A stretch of 64,000 nt of DNA, taken from NCBI GenBank assembly GCA_963756525.1, contig CAVWNR010000001.1:310001-374000 (forward strand), in the 5' to 3' direction. Shown here in pieces: positions 8,935-16,726 of the stretch (position 1 is the stretch's first letter; every line of letters starts with the position of its first letter). The stretch is from CAVWNR01 sp963756525 (lineage in GTDB: Bacteria; Actinomycetota; Actinomycetes; Mycobacteriales; Jatrophihabitantaceae). Made by a program: the position numbers and the translations under genes. Below the pieces are notes generated by a model. That model saw only the letters and a list, made by a program, of their open reading frames with translations. It had not been told where the DNA came from and ran no database searches.

Positions 8935-10401
8935 TCAGATCGCGACGGCGTTCGGATGGACGGGGCGGGGCAGCTGCGAGCCGCCGCAGAGCGCCTCGTC
9001 CACGGCGGCCGCGCACGCTCGCCCCTCGGCGATCGCCCAGACGACGAGGCTCGCGCCCCGCGTCGCGTCGCCGCAGGCGTAGACACGGTCTCCGGCCGTG
9101 CGCCAGGCGCTGTCCACGACCGCGGTTCCACGGACCGGGTGACGCTCCACGCCGAGCGCGTCCAGGAGCTCCGGCACGTCGGTTCCGACGAACCCCGCCG
9201 CGAGCAGGACGAGGTCGGCCGGCAACTCGGTCCGCGATCCCTCGACCGGGCGGAACTCCCGCCGTCCACCGACTCGCACGATCTCGACCTGCTCGACGAC
9301 AGCGGCTCGGACGTGGCCCTGCCCGTCACCGACGAACTCGACCACCTCACGTGCCCACGCTTCGTGCACGCCTTCGTCGTGGGCCGGAGAGACGCCGCGG
9401 CTGTCCGGCGCCGATGGCCAGCGTGGGTTCACCAGGCTGGTGCGCGGCTGTGGTCGTGGATTGTGGTCCAGCACGGTCACCGACGCCGCACCCTGCCGGT
9501 TCGCCGTGCCCAGGCAGTCCGCCGCCGTGTCCCCTCCGCCGATGATGATCACATGCTTGCCGGCGGCGTCGATCAGCGGCGCGCTGAGGTCACCGGCCTG
9601 CACTCGGTTGCCCTGCGGCAGATAGGACATCGCCTGATGAATGCCGCGCAGGTTGCGCCCCGGGTAGGTCAGCTCGCGCTGCCGCAGCGCCCCGACGGCC
9701 AGCACGACGGCGTCGAACTGGGCGCGCAGGGTTTCCACGTCTGCCGGCCCGATGTCCGTGCCGATCCGGAAGGCGGTCCCCTCGGTCGCCATCTGGGCCA
9801 GCCGGCGGTCGATGATGTGCTTGGGCATCTTGTAGTCGGGGATGCCGTAGCGCAGCAGGCCGCCGAGCCGGTCGTCGCGTTCGAAGACGGTGACCGCGTG
9901 GCCGGCCCGGGTGAGCTGCTGGGCCGCGGCGAGCCCCGCCGGACCCGAGCCGACCACGGCCACGGTGCGTCCGGTCGGCTCGGACGGCGGCCGCGGGTCG
10001 AGCAGGCCGTCGTCGAAGGCCCGTTCGACGATCGCCAGCTCGACCTGCTTGATCGTGACCGGATCGGTGTTGAGCGCCAGCACGCAGGCTGCCTCGCAGG
10101 GCGCTGGGCAGATCCAGCCGGTGAACTCGGGAAAGTTGTTGGTCGCGTGCAGCCGCTCGCTCGCGCTGACGAAGTCGCCGCGGGCGACGTGCTCGTTCCA
10201 CTCGGGGATCAGATTTCCCAGCGGGCATCCGCTGTGGCAAAACGCGACGCCGCAGTCCATGCACCGGGCGGCCTGCTGCTCGACGACCTCGCCGCGCGGG
10301 CGCAGGTAGATCGGGCGCCAGTCGCGAACCCGCTCGGCAGCCGGGCGCTTCGGGGTGTCGACGCGGGCATGCTTGAGGAATCCCTGCGGGTCGTGGACCA
10401 C
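8935..10401 (-). CDS. gltD: Glutamate synthase small subunit (NADPH, GltD)
   Basis: 488 aa, GTG start. It supplies electrons from NADPH through FAD to the large glutamate synthase subunit in the GOGAT ammonia-assimilation cycle. The N-terminal domain carries the cysteine clusters for [4Fe-4S] centres (CMDCGVAFCHSGCPLGN, Cys47/50/55/59; and CPAPCEAAC). The FAD site is GSGPAGLAAA (about 151-160), the NADPH site is GGGDTAAD, and a C-terminal CGDATRGASLVVWAI motif follows. Length is normal for the family. The usual partner gltB is not adjacent: the gene upstream is ideR. The large subunit must be elsewhere, or this copy serves another electron acceptor. Confidence 0.95.
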   Translation of the reverse strand: MVHDPQGFLKHARVDTPKRPAAERVRDWRPIYLRPRGEVVEQQAARCMDCGVAFCHSGCPLGNLIPEWNEHVARGDFVSASERLHATNNFPEFTGWICPAPCEAACVLALNTDPVTIKQVELAIVERAFDDGLLDPRPPSEPTGRTVAVVGSGPAGLAAAQQLTRAGHAVTVFERDDRLGGLLRYGIPDYKMPKHIIDRRLAQMATEGTAFRIGTDIGPADVETLRAQFDAVVLAVGALRQRELTYPGRNLRGIHQAMSYLPQGNRVQAGDLSAPLIDAAGKHVIIIGGGDTAADCLGTANRQGAASVTVLDHNPRPQPRTSLVNPRWPSAPDSRGVSPAHDEGVHEAWAREVVEFVGDGQGHVRAAVVEQVEIVRVGGRREFRPVEGSRTELPADLVLLAAGFVGTDVPELLDALGVERHPVRGTAVVDSAWRTAGDRVYACGDATRGASLVVWAIAEGRACAAAVDEALCGGSQLPRPVHPNAVAI

Positions 10402-10563
10402 CAGCTGCCCTCTCGAGGAGTCGGTGCGGACGCTACGTCGAGACTGCGGTGGCTCGCGAGTACGGGCAGTCTACCGGGGACGGCAGATCGCCGAGGCCTG
10501 TCACTTCGGCTGCGCCGACCGTTCCCCGGGGCCGGATGGGCGAAACCGGCAACCGCGGCAGCG

Positions 10564-11286
10564 TCAGGCGACTCGCTGCCCTGCAGGCGCGGAGACGACA
10601 TGCACGAAGACATGGTCGGCGATGCCGGCATCGAACCTGCCCCGCTCGCCGCCCCCCCAGATCTCGATGCCGTCGCCCGCCGTCGTTGCGTGCAGCGTCC
10701 GTCCGGGCTGCAGCCCCGCGGCGTGGAAGCGACCCATCAGCTCGGCGTCCGGCTGCAGCTGCTCGCTGATCCGGTCGACCATCACCAGCGCCTCCGGGGC
10801 CTGGGCTGCCGCGGTGAGCGTCACCAGATCGCCGGTCGGCGTGACTGCTGCCGGTGCCAGGCCGAGTCCCTCGAGGCCCGGTATGGGGTTGCCGTGCGGG
10901 CAGACTCGCGGGTCGTCGAGCAGGGCCACGATGCGGCGCTCGACCTCGTCGCTCATGACGTGCTCCCAGCGGCAGGCTTCGATGTGCAGATGCTCCCAGT
11001 CCAGTCCGATGACGTCGGCAAGGAGCCGCTCGGCGAGGCGGTGCTTGCGCATGACGGCGATCGCCTCGCGCCGGCCAAGCTCGGAGAGTTGCAGCTGCCG
11101 GTCTCCGGCCACGTGCAGCAGGCCGTCGCGTTCCATCCGGGCGACCGTCTGGCTCACCGTCGGCCCGCTCTGCCCCAGCCGCTCGGCGATCCGCGCGCGC
11201 AGCGGAACGACACCCTCTTCTTCCAGCTCATAGACAGTGCGCAGGTACATCTCGGTCGTGTCGATGAGGTCGCTGTGATGGCTCAC
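10564..11286 (-). CDS. ideR: Iron-dependent transcriptional regulator IdeR (DtxR family)
   Basis: 240 aa. It represses iron-uptake genes when loaded with Fe(II). The N-terminal winged helix (LRARIAERLGQSGPTVSQTVARMERDGL) and the dimerisation/metal domain (RKHRLAERLL, HIEACRWEHVMSDEVERR) are close to mycobacterial IdeR and corynebacterial DtxR. They retain the Cys/Glu/His metal ligands of the CxWEHVMS region. The C-terminal SH3-like domain is present (about 150-240). Proximity to sigB recalls mycobacteria, where sigB and ideR are neighbours; here a sulfurtransferase gene lies between them in the opposite orientation. Confidence 0.93.
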   Translation of the reverse strand: MSHHSDLIDTTEMYLRTVYELEEEGVVPLRARIAERLGQSGPTVSQTVARMERDGLLHVAGDRQLQLSELGRREAIAVMRKHRLAERLLADVIGLDWEHLHIEACRWEHVMSDEVERRIVALLDDPRVCPHGNPIPGLEGLGLAPAAVTPTGDLVTLTAAAQAPEALVMVDRISEQLQPDAELMGRFHAAGLQPGRTLHATTAGDGIEIWGGGERGRFDAGIADHVFVHVVSAPAGQRVA

Positions 11287-11439
11287 GGTGCTGGTCCTCC
11301 TCGATGGCCGGTAGGGGCCATGTTAGAACGGCACGGGCACGAGCCAGCTGTTCGCGCGACGAGCCGGCTATCCGGCAGGCGGGCCCCGGGGCGCCCGTCG
11401 GCGTTGCCTGACCGCGCCCGCCGACAAAGGAGGTACGAC

Positions 11440-12330
11440 GTGGACCCGCTGATCGCACCGGCCGGGCTCGCCGAGCTGCTCGCCGGCACCCGGCACACAG
11501 TGCTGGTCGACGTGCGCTGGCACCTGGCCGGTCCGGGCACGCGCCCGGAGTACGAGGCGGCGCACATCCCCGGTGCGGTATGGGCTGACCTGGATGCCGA
11601 CTTCGCCGACCAGCCCGGCAGGCACGGCCGGCACCCGCTGCCGAACCCGGCACGGCTGCAGGCGACGCTGCGCCGCTGGGATGTGCGGCCCGGCTCAGCG
11701 GTCGTTGTCTACGACGAGAGCGACGCGCTGGCCGCTGCGCGGGCCTGGTGGGTGCTCCGGTGGGCCGGGTTGGCCGACGTGCGGGTGCTCGACGGCGGGT
11801 GGCAAGCCTGGCTGCGTGACGGCCGGCCGGTGGTGTCCGGTCCGCAGCCCGCGCCGCCGGGGTATAACGGGCTCGCGGCTGGAGGCGGGCGGGCGGCGGG
11901 CTCAGCTAGCTGCGTCGAGGTGCGGCCCGGCGGCATGCCGGTGCTCGACGCCGACGGCGCCGGGCGTCTGGCCGCCGAGGGAGTGCTGGTCGACGCCCGG
12001 GCGGCTGAGCGTTTCCGCGGCGAGGTCGAGCCGATGGATCCCGTCGCCGGTCACATCCCCGGGGCGCGGAACGCCCCCTCGGCGCAAGATCTCGCTCCCG
12101 ACGGCCGGCTGCGCCCGCCGGGGGAGCTGCAGGCCCGGTACTCGGCGCTCGGCGCCACCCCGCAAGCCGGCCGCATCGGGCGCGTCGGCGCCTACTGCGG
12201 ATCGGGCGTCGCCGCCGCGCGCACCGTGCTCGCGCTGCACTTGGCCGGCGTGCCGGCCGCGCTCTACCCGGGATCGTGGAGCGAGTGGGCAGCAGATCCG
12301 TCCCGGCCGGTCGCCGTCGGGCCGAAGTAG
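11440..12330 (+). CDS. Thiosulfate/3-mercaptopyruvate sulfurtransferase (tandem rhodanese)
   Basis: 296 aa. The GTG start is fixed by a strong Shine-Dalgarno AAAGGAGG centred about 10 bp upstream. Two rhodanese domains are visible. The N-terminal one is inactive (about 1-135, VLVDVRWHLAG). The C-terminal one (about 165-290) carries the active-site Cys253 in AYCGSGVAA. The CGSGV loop is the form seen in actinobacterial SseA-type enzymes; substrate preference (thiosulfate or mercaptopyruvate) cannot be settled by eye. It is divergent from ideR and convergent with sigB. Confidence 0.9.
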   Translation: MDPLIAPAGLAELLAGTRHTVLVDVRWHLAGPGTRPEYEAAHIPGAVWADLDADFADQPGRHGRHPLPNPARLQATLRRWDVRPGSAVVVYDESDALAAARAWWVLRWAGLADVRVLDGGWQAWLRDGRPVVSGPQPAPPGYNGLAAGGGRAAGSASCVEVRPGGMPVLDADGAGRLAAEGVLVDARAAERFRGEVEPMDPVAGHIPGARNAPSAQDLAPDGRLRPPGELQARYSALGATPQAGRIGRVGAYCGSGVAAARTVLALHLAGVPAALYPGSWSEWAADPSRPVAVGPK

Positions 12331-12423
12331 CGCAAGAAGCCCGCTGGCCCAGCGGGGGGACCGGGCCAACGGGCCGCTTCGGGGCGGGCCGGAGCGCTGA
12401 CGCCGGGTCAGCGCTCGCGCGCC

Positions 12424-13629
12424 TCAGCCGAGGTAGTCGCGCAGCGCCTGTGCACGCGACGGGTGGCGGAGCTTGGCCATCGTCTCCCGCTCGATCTGGC
12501 GGATGCGTTCGCGGGAGAGCTTGAACGCGCGGCCGATCTCGTCGAGGGTGCGGGGCTGCCCGTCGTCGAGGCCGTAGCGCATGCGCACCACCGCGGCCTC
12601 GCGCGCCTCGAGCGTGCCGAGGATCGTGTGCAGCTGCGCCCGCATCAACCCGGCCTCGACCGACGCCTCCGCGGCGGTGGCGTTCTCGTCGGCGATGAAG
12701 TCGCCGAGCGAGGCGTCGTCGTCCGCGCCCACGGTCTGGTCGAGGCTGACCAGGTCGCGGGACAGATCAATCAGCTCACGGATCCGCTCTTCGCTGATGT
12801 CGAGCTCTGCGGCGAGTTCGGCGTGCGTGGCGTCCCGGCCGAGCTGCTGGTTCATCTCCCGGCGCATCCGCTGCAGCTTGTTCACCTGCTCGACCAAGTG
12901 CACCGGCAGCCGGATGGTGCGCGACTGGTCGGCCATCGCCCGGCTGATCGCCTGGCGGATCCACCACGTCGCGTAGGTGGAGAACTTGAAGCCCTTGGTG
13001 TAGTCGAACTTCTCGACCGCGCGGATCAGGCCGAGGTTTCCTTCCTGGATCAGGTCGAGGAAGGGCATCCCGTGCCCGGTGTAGCGCTTCGCGAGCGAGA
13101 CCACGAGCCGCAGGTTCGCGCGCAGCAGGTGATCCTTGGCCCGCTCGCCGTCGACGACGAGCGCGCGCAGCTCACGCTTGCGCGCCGCGGTGAAGTCGTT
13201 CGACGCGGTCAGCAGGTGTTCGGCGTACAGGCCCGCCTCGATCCGCTTGGCCAGCTCGACCTCGTCGGCCGCGGTGAGCAGGGCCACCTTGCCGATCTCG
13301 TTGAGGTAGACGCGAACCAGGTCGGCGGAGGTCGCGGCCTCGTCCAAGTCCGCAGCGGTCGGGACGATGGCCGGCTCGTCGGCCAAGTCAGCCGCGGTAA
13401 GCGGGGCCTGCTCGCTCAGCGCGGCATGATCGTCGGGTCCGGCGGCGGCCTGCGCTGCGACGTCGACCGGCGAAGCGACAACGGCCGCAGCCTCGGTGGC
13501 CGGCTCGGTGACGGACGCCTGCGAGGCGACCGACGAGCGGCGCGTGCTGCGATGCCCGCGGGTCGCGATATGCGGCTCGCTAGACGTCGTGCGCGCCGTC
13601 CGGGCACGGGTCGGGTTGGAAGTTGTCAC
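12424..13629 (-). CDS. sigB: RNA polymerase sigma factor SigB (group 2, primary-like)
   Basis: 401 aa from the GTG preceded by AGGTGG on the minus strand. Upstream extension in frame is possible but lacks a ribosome site. The N-terminal ~100 aa are low complexity. Sigma regions follow: 1.2 (VRVYLNEIGKVALLT), 2 (LRLVVSLAKRYTGHGMPFLDLIQEGNLG, then FKFSTYATWWIRQAI), 3 (LDISEERIREL), and 4 with the helix-turn-helix (LSRERIRQIERETMAKLRHP). It is shorter than sigA at 18.8-20.2 kb and lacks its long acidic N-terminal region, as expected for the stress/stationary-phase paralogue. An ECF-type promoter lies about 80 bp upstream (see the promoter entry). Confidence 0.88.
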   Translation of the reverse strand: MTTSNPTRARTARTTSSEPHIATRGHRSTRRSSVASQASVTEPATEAAAVVASPVDVAAQAAAGPDDHAALSEQAPLTAADLADEPAIVPTAADLDEAATSADLVRVYLNEIGKVALLTAADEVELAKRIEAGLYAEHLLTASNDFTAARKRELRALVVDGERAKDHLLRANLRLVVSLAKRYTGHGMPFLDLIQEGNLGLIRAVEKFDYTKGFKFSTYATWWIRQAISRAMADQSRTIRLPVHLVEQVNKLQRMRREMNQQLGRDATHAELAAELDISEERIRELIDLSRDLVSLDQTVGADDDASLGDFIADENATAAEASVEAGLMRAQLHTILGTLEAREAAVVRMRYGLDDGQPRTLDEIGRAFKLSRERIRQIERETMAKLRHPSRAQALRDYLG

Positions 13630-13707
13630 AGTGGCTGACCACCTAGATCGTCGATCGAAGCGCTCACCTGATATGTCGCTGGAGAGCTGGTTCTGGTTCA
13701 TCTGTTT

Positions 13708-13734
13708 CAACGTTTCGACGCATCTGATGTTCCC
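13708..13734 (-). promoter_or_regulatory. Candidate SigR/SigH/SigE-type (ECF) promoter of sigB
   Basis: On the minus strand GGGAAC (13734-13729) is separated by exactly 16 bp from CGTTG (13712-13708). This matches the ECF consensus GGGAAY-N16/17-CGTT recognised by SigR of Streptomyces and SigH/SigE of mycobacteria. It points at sigB, whose GTG is about 80 bp downstream. In M. tuberculosis, sigB is transcribed from a promoter of this class, so conservation is plausible. A small hairpin (cccgg-N5-ccggg) overlaps the -35 side. Confidence 0.6.
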
Positions 13735-13892
13735 GGTGTTGCCGGGCGACAAACGAGTTCTCAGCCCTGACACAGCGGATGTCGGTGCCGCGCAGCCGAA
13801 GGCGAAGAGTGATCACGCTGCGCGTGGGAGCCCCGACCCAGCGCGACAAATCCGGTCAGGTCGGCCGCGGCGCCGCCGCCGGACCCGACGGC

Positions 13893-14318
13893 TCAGACTT
13901 CCAGCAACACGGTGACCGGGCCGTCGTTGACGAGCTCGACTCGCATGTCCGCGCCGAACACGCCCGTCTCGACGGCGGCTCCCCGTTGCCGCAGCTCCGC
14001 GACGACCAGATCGACAAGGGGTTCGGCCAGCGCCCCGGGGGCCGCGGCGATCCAGGTCGGCCGGCGGCCCTTGCGCGCATCCCCGTAGAGCGTGAACTGA
14101 CTCACCACCAGCACGCCCGCAGCCGGGACGTCGCACACACCGCGTTCGTCGCGCAGGATGCGCAGGTCGTGGATCTTGCGGGCCAGGACGCGCGCCTGGT
14201 CGGGACCGTCGGTGACCGTGACGCCGACGAACGCGACGAGCCCGAGGCCGATTCGCCCGACGACCTCGCCGCCGACGCGCACCTGCGCCCGCTCGACGCG
14301 TTGCAGCACCGCCCTCAT
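13893..14318 (-). CDS. dtd: D-aminoacyl-tRNA deacylase
   Basis: 141 aa from MRAVLQRV, the canonical DTD start. It removes D-amino acids (and glycine from tRNA-Ala) mis-attached to tRNA. Conserved landmarks are VGRIGLGLVAFVGVT, the VSQFTLYGD active-site motif (SQxT) and the C-terminal NDGPVTVLLE, the Gly-cisPro-like signature of the family. Length is typical (about 145 aa). It stands alone, upstream of sigB on the same strand with about 260 bp between, and is divergent from the DUF3099 gene. Confidence 0.94.
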   Translation of the reverse strand: MRAVLQRVERAQVRVGGEVVGRIGLGLVAFVGVTVTDGPDQARVLARKIHDLRILRDERGVCDVPAAGVLVVSQFTLYGDARKGRRPTWIAAAPGALAEPLVDLVVAELRQRGAAVETGVFGADMRVELVNDGPVTVLLEV

Positions 14319-14451
14319 CGGGGCTGCGGCACGCGCGGTGGGCCGGCTTGTCGCGATGACGCCCCGGTCCAGCGCGATCGATTGCCGTGCACGACCGGCA
14401 TCTTTCCCCATGCCACCTGCGGGGGGGACCGGACGGTGCAACGATGAACGT

Positions 14452-14772
14452 GTGCGCCATCGACACGCCGATCAGCCGCCGCTGATCACCGATGCGCCGG
14501 CGAGCCCGGACGACGAGTACGAGCGGCGGCGCAAGCGCTACGCAATCATGATGGCCACCCGTGCGATCTGCGTCGTGGCGGCCGCCCTCACCTACCACGT
14601 GTCGATCTGGCTCGCGGTCGGTTTGGTGGTCGGCGGGGCGGTGCTGCCGTGGAGTGCGGTGATCATGGCGAACGACCGTCCGCCGAAGCGGCGGCGTCGA
14701 CGCGGGCTGGTCGTGCCGCCGTCGGACCACGCACTGCCCGCGGCGCCGGACGACAGGACCATCGAGGGATGA
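14452..14772 (+). CDS. DUF3099 membrane protein
   Basis: 106 aa, GTG start. Two closely spaced transmembrane helices (AICVVAAALTYHVSIWLAVGLVVGGAVLPW) are preceded by a basic RRRKRYAIM segment and followed by the 'AVIMANDRPPKRRRRR' motif diagnostic of DUF3099. It is a small actinobacterial membrane protein of unknown function. It sits next to the DUF3039 gene and near sigB, an order also found in mycobacteria. Confidence 0.82.
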   Translation: MRHRHADQPPLITDAPASPDDEYERRRKRYAIMMATRAICVVAAALTYHVSIWLAVGLVVGGAVLPWSAVIMANDRPPKRRRRRGLVVPPSDHALPAAPDDRTIEG

Positions 14773-14795
14773 CCCGCGTGAGCGCAGTGCCACAA

Positions 14796-14825
14796 TGGCA
14801 GTCACATCAGTGGCAGTCACATCAG
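14796..14825 (+). repeat. Perfect 15-bp tandem direct repeat
   Basis: The unit TGGCAGTCACATCAG occurs twice head-to-tail (14796-14810, 14811-14825) in the leader of the DUF3039 gene. It is followed by three near-copies of CACGCCRTGACGAG (about 14832-14880). Together they form a short repeat-rich leader containing several in-frame ATG/GTG codons. They may be replication slippage or operator half-sites. Confidence 0.7.
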
Positions 14826-14881
14826 TTGGGGCACGCCGTGACGAGCAGCACGCCATGACGAGTACACGCCGTGACGAGTAC

Positions 14882-15115
14882 ATGGAGCACACCGTGACCA
14901 GCACGCAGACTCTCGACTCGCCGAAGACCGCAGACGCTGACACCGGCGATCGGCTCTTCCACTATGTGCGCAAGGCCAAGATCGCAGAGAGCGCGGTGAC
15001 GGGCACCATGGTGCAGGCGCTCTGCGGCGAGATCTTCCCGGTGACGCGGACCCCGAAGCCGGGCTCGCCGGTCTGCTCGCAGTGCAGGGAGATCTACGAT
15101 TCGCTGTCGGGCTGA
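14882..15115 (+). CDS. DUF3039 domain-containing protein
   Basis: 77 aa from the ATG of MEHTVTS. Longer forms starting within the upstream repeats are possible. The signature FHYVRKAKIAESAVTG ... QALCGEIFPVTRTPKPGSPVCSQCREIYDSL identifies DUF3039. It has three cysteines (CGE, CSQC) that could bind one metal ion. It is small, soluble and actinobacterium-specific, with no known function. Its last 22 bp overlap the end of the convergent YihY-family gene. Confidence 0.83.
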   Translation: MEHTVTSTQTLDSPKTADADTGDRLFHYVRKAKIAESAVTGTMVQALCGEIFPVTRTPKPGSPVCSQCREIYDSLSG

Positions 15116-16062
15116 AGAGCATCGCCGGACTGAGCGGCCTCGTCCAGCCGCCGCCAGGCGCGGGGCGCCAACGCGCGAGGCGGACGAACGGGGCTCGGCG
15201 CCATCTCTTCGATCGCGGCATTGAACTCCGCGCCGAGCAGCACACCGACCGCGAGCAGGTAGAAGAACAGCAGTGCGGCGATCGGTGTCGCGAGCGTGCC
15301 GTACGCGTGGTTGTGGCTGAGGATGAAGTGGATGTAGTCGCGCAGCGCCGCGGAACCACCGAGGAAGATCAGTAACGCGAGTGCCGCCCCGGGCACGCCG
15401 CGCAGCCAGGGAAGTCGCCTCGGCGGCGCCAGGTGGTAGAGCGTGGTCAGGCCTAGCAGCACCAAGACGATGATCACCGGGTAGTAGGCGCCGTGGACGA
15501 CACTCGCCGCGGCCGAGCGGATGGCCGCCGGGAAGAGGTCGGAGAGCAGCCCGGGACCCAGCACGAGTAGCGGCAACAGCACCATCCCGACGACCACCGA
15601 GCCGAGGAAGAGCCAGAGCGCAAGCAGCCGGCTGCGCACCGCACCGCGCGCGTCTCGCATGTCGTACGCGATGGTGATCGTGTTGACGAACGTGGCGGTT
15701 GCGGACGACCCGGCCCACAGCGCTAGCAGGAACCCGATACTGATCACGTCGATGCGCTCGCCGTGCAGCACCTCGCGCAGGGTCGGCGAGACGATCTGCG
15801 CCACCACCTCCGGGCTGAAGGCGCGGGCGAACGTGGACTCGATCTGCCGCTCGGTGCGGTCGACGCTGACCGGACCGAGCCACCGCGAGAGGTAACCCAA
15901 GGTGGCGACCAGCGCGAGGAAGAGCGACGGAAGGCTGAGCAGCTGCCAGAACGCGGCTTCCGCCGACAGCCCGAGCACCCGGTCGTGCCACGCCTTGCCC
16001 AACGTCCGGGTGGCCAGGACACGGGCGCGGCGCACGGCGGTCACGCGTGACAGTCTGCCCAT
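15094..16062 (-). CDS. YihY/virulence factor BrkB family membrane protein
   Basis: 322 aa from MGRLSRV. About six transmembrane helices are visible (e.g. LLSLPSLFLALVATLGYL, ISIGFLLALWAGSSATATF, LFLGSVVVGMVLLPLLVLG, YPVIIVLVLLGLTTLYHLAP, ALALLIFLGGSAALRDYI, AALLFFYLLAVGVLLGAEFN). The family motifs (SAEAAFWQLLSLPSL, LLGAEFNAAIE) match the former 'ribonuclease BN' or YihY group. Its role is unsettled; inner-membrane transport is usually suggested. It is convergent with DUF3039 and overlaps it by 22 bp. Confidence 0.9.
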   Translation of the reverse strand: MGRLSRVTAVRRARVLATRTLGKAWHDRVLGLSAEAAFWQLLSLPSLFLALVATLGYLSRWLGPVSVDRTERQIESTFARAFSPEVVAQIVSPTLREVLHGERIDVISIGFLLALWAGSSATATFVNTITIAYDMRDARGAVRSRLLALWLFLGSVVVGMVLLPLLVLGPGLLSDLFPAAIRSAAASVVHGAYYPVIIVLVLLGLTTLYHLAPPRRLPWLRGVPGAALALLIFLGGSAALRDYIHFILSHNHAYGTLATPIAALLFFYLLAVGVLLGAEFNAAIEEMAPSPVRPPRALAPRAWRRLDEAAQSGDALQPDSES

Positions 16063-16111
16063 GCCGTCAGCACGCCGTCCGCGCGCCGCCCGGGCGAGCA
16101 CCGTTGCGGTG

Positions 16112-16651
16112 CTACCGCGCAGCCTTGCGCGCGCGGTACGCGGCGACGTTCGCGCGGTTGCCGCAACCGGCGTCGCAGAAGCGGCGCGAGCGGTTCTTCG
16201 ACAGGTCGACCAGCACGTTCCCGCACGTGCTGTCGCCGCAGATCCGCAGCCGGGAGAGCTCATTCTGCCGGATCACGTCGACGAAGGCCATCGCCGCCTC
16301 CACCGCCATTCGGGTGGCGAGCGGCGCCCGCGACGACGTGGCGTGCAGGTGGTAGTCCCACTCGTCGTGCTTGACCAGATAGGGCAGGGCACGGCCGCGG
16401 CGCAGCATCTCGTTCACCTCGCGCACTGCCGCGTCCTCGTCGACCTGCCAGAGCCGACGAAGGCGTGGCCGCAGCACGCGCACCGCGCGCAGCTCGGCCA
16501 GGTCGCGGCGGCGCTGCCCGGTGAACCCCCAGGTCGTGACGAACGCATCGAGCGCGTCGAGGTCGGTGAGCTGGTCGCCGTCGGCGTCATCGGTGTTGAC
16601 GAGCGCGGCGGCAGCGAGCAGCGCCACCTCAGTGTCATGGGCAAAAATCAT
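16112..16651 (-). CDS. CGNR zinc-finger transcriptional regulator
   Basis: 179 aa from MIFAHDTE, the usual family start; a start 5 codons upstream is possible. The N-terminal helical ABATE-type domain (about 1-125) is followed by a C-terminal CGNR zinc finger: ICGDSTCGNVLVD, then RRFCDAGCGNRANVAAYRAR. The four ligand cysteines and the basic DNA-contacting tail are intact. It is divergent from an EamA exporter, with a 13-bp imperfect palindrome between them, so local control of that exporter is likely. Confidence 0.9.
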   Translation of the reverse strand: MIFAHDTEVALLAAAALVNTDDADGDQLTDLDALDAFVTTWGFTGQRRRDLAELRAVRVLRPRLRRLWQVDEDAAVREVNEMLRRGRALPYLVKHDEWDYHLHATSSRAPLATRMAVEAAMAFVDVIRQNELSRLRICGDSTCGNVLVDLSKNRSRRFCDAGCGNRANVAAYRARKAAR

Positions 16652-16680
16652 GTTGACCCCTGTCACGCCGAGCCCGTACG

Positions 16681-16711
16681 GTCACGAGCATAGCTGTTCT
16701 TTGCTCATGAC
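16681..16711. promoter_or_regulatory. Imperfect palindrome, candidate CGNR operator
   Basis: The arms gtcacgagcatag (16681-16693) and ctttgctcatgac (16699-16711) match at 11 of 13 positions around a 5-bp centre. It lies in the 75-bp divergent intergenic region between the CGNR regulator and the EamA gene, just upstream of the EamA ribosome site (GGGAGG). Assignment to the regulator is inference from position. Confidence 0.45.
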
Positions 16712-16726
16712 GGCGGGGAGGTCCCG

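Noticed and set aside
8557..12330. A 1257-codon open frame on the plus strand
   Set aside because: It is antisense to gltD and ideR for most of its length; only the last 296 codons are real (the rhodanese gene with its own ribosome site). High GC keeps the antisense frame open.
12340..12356. Hairpin after the rhodanese gene as a terminator
   Set aside because: Only a 7-bp stem with no U-tract; too common in high-GC DNA to call.
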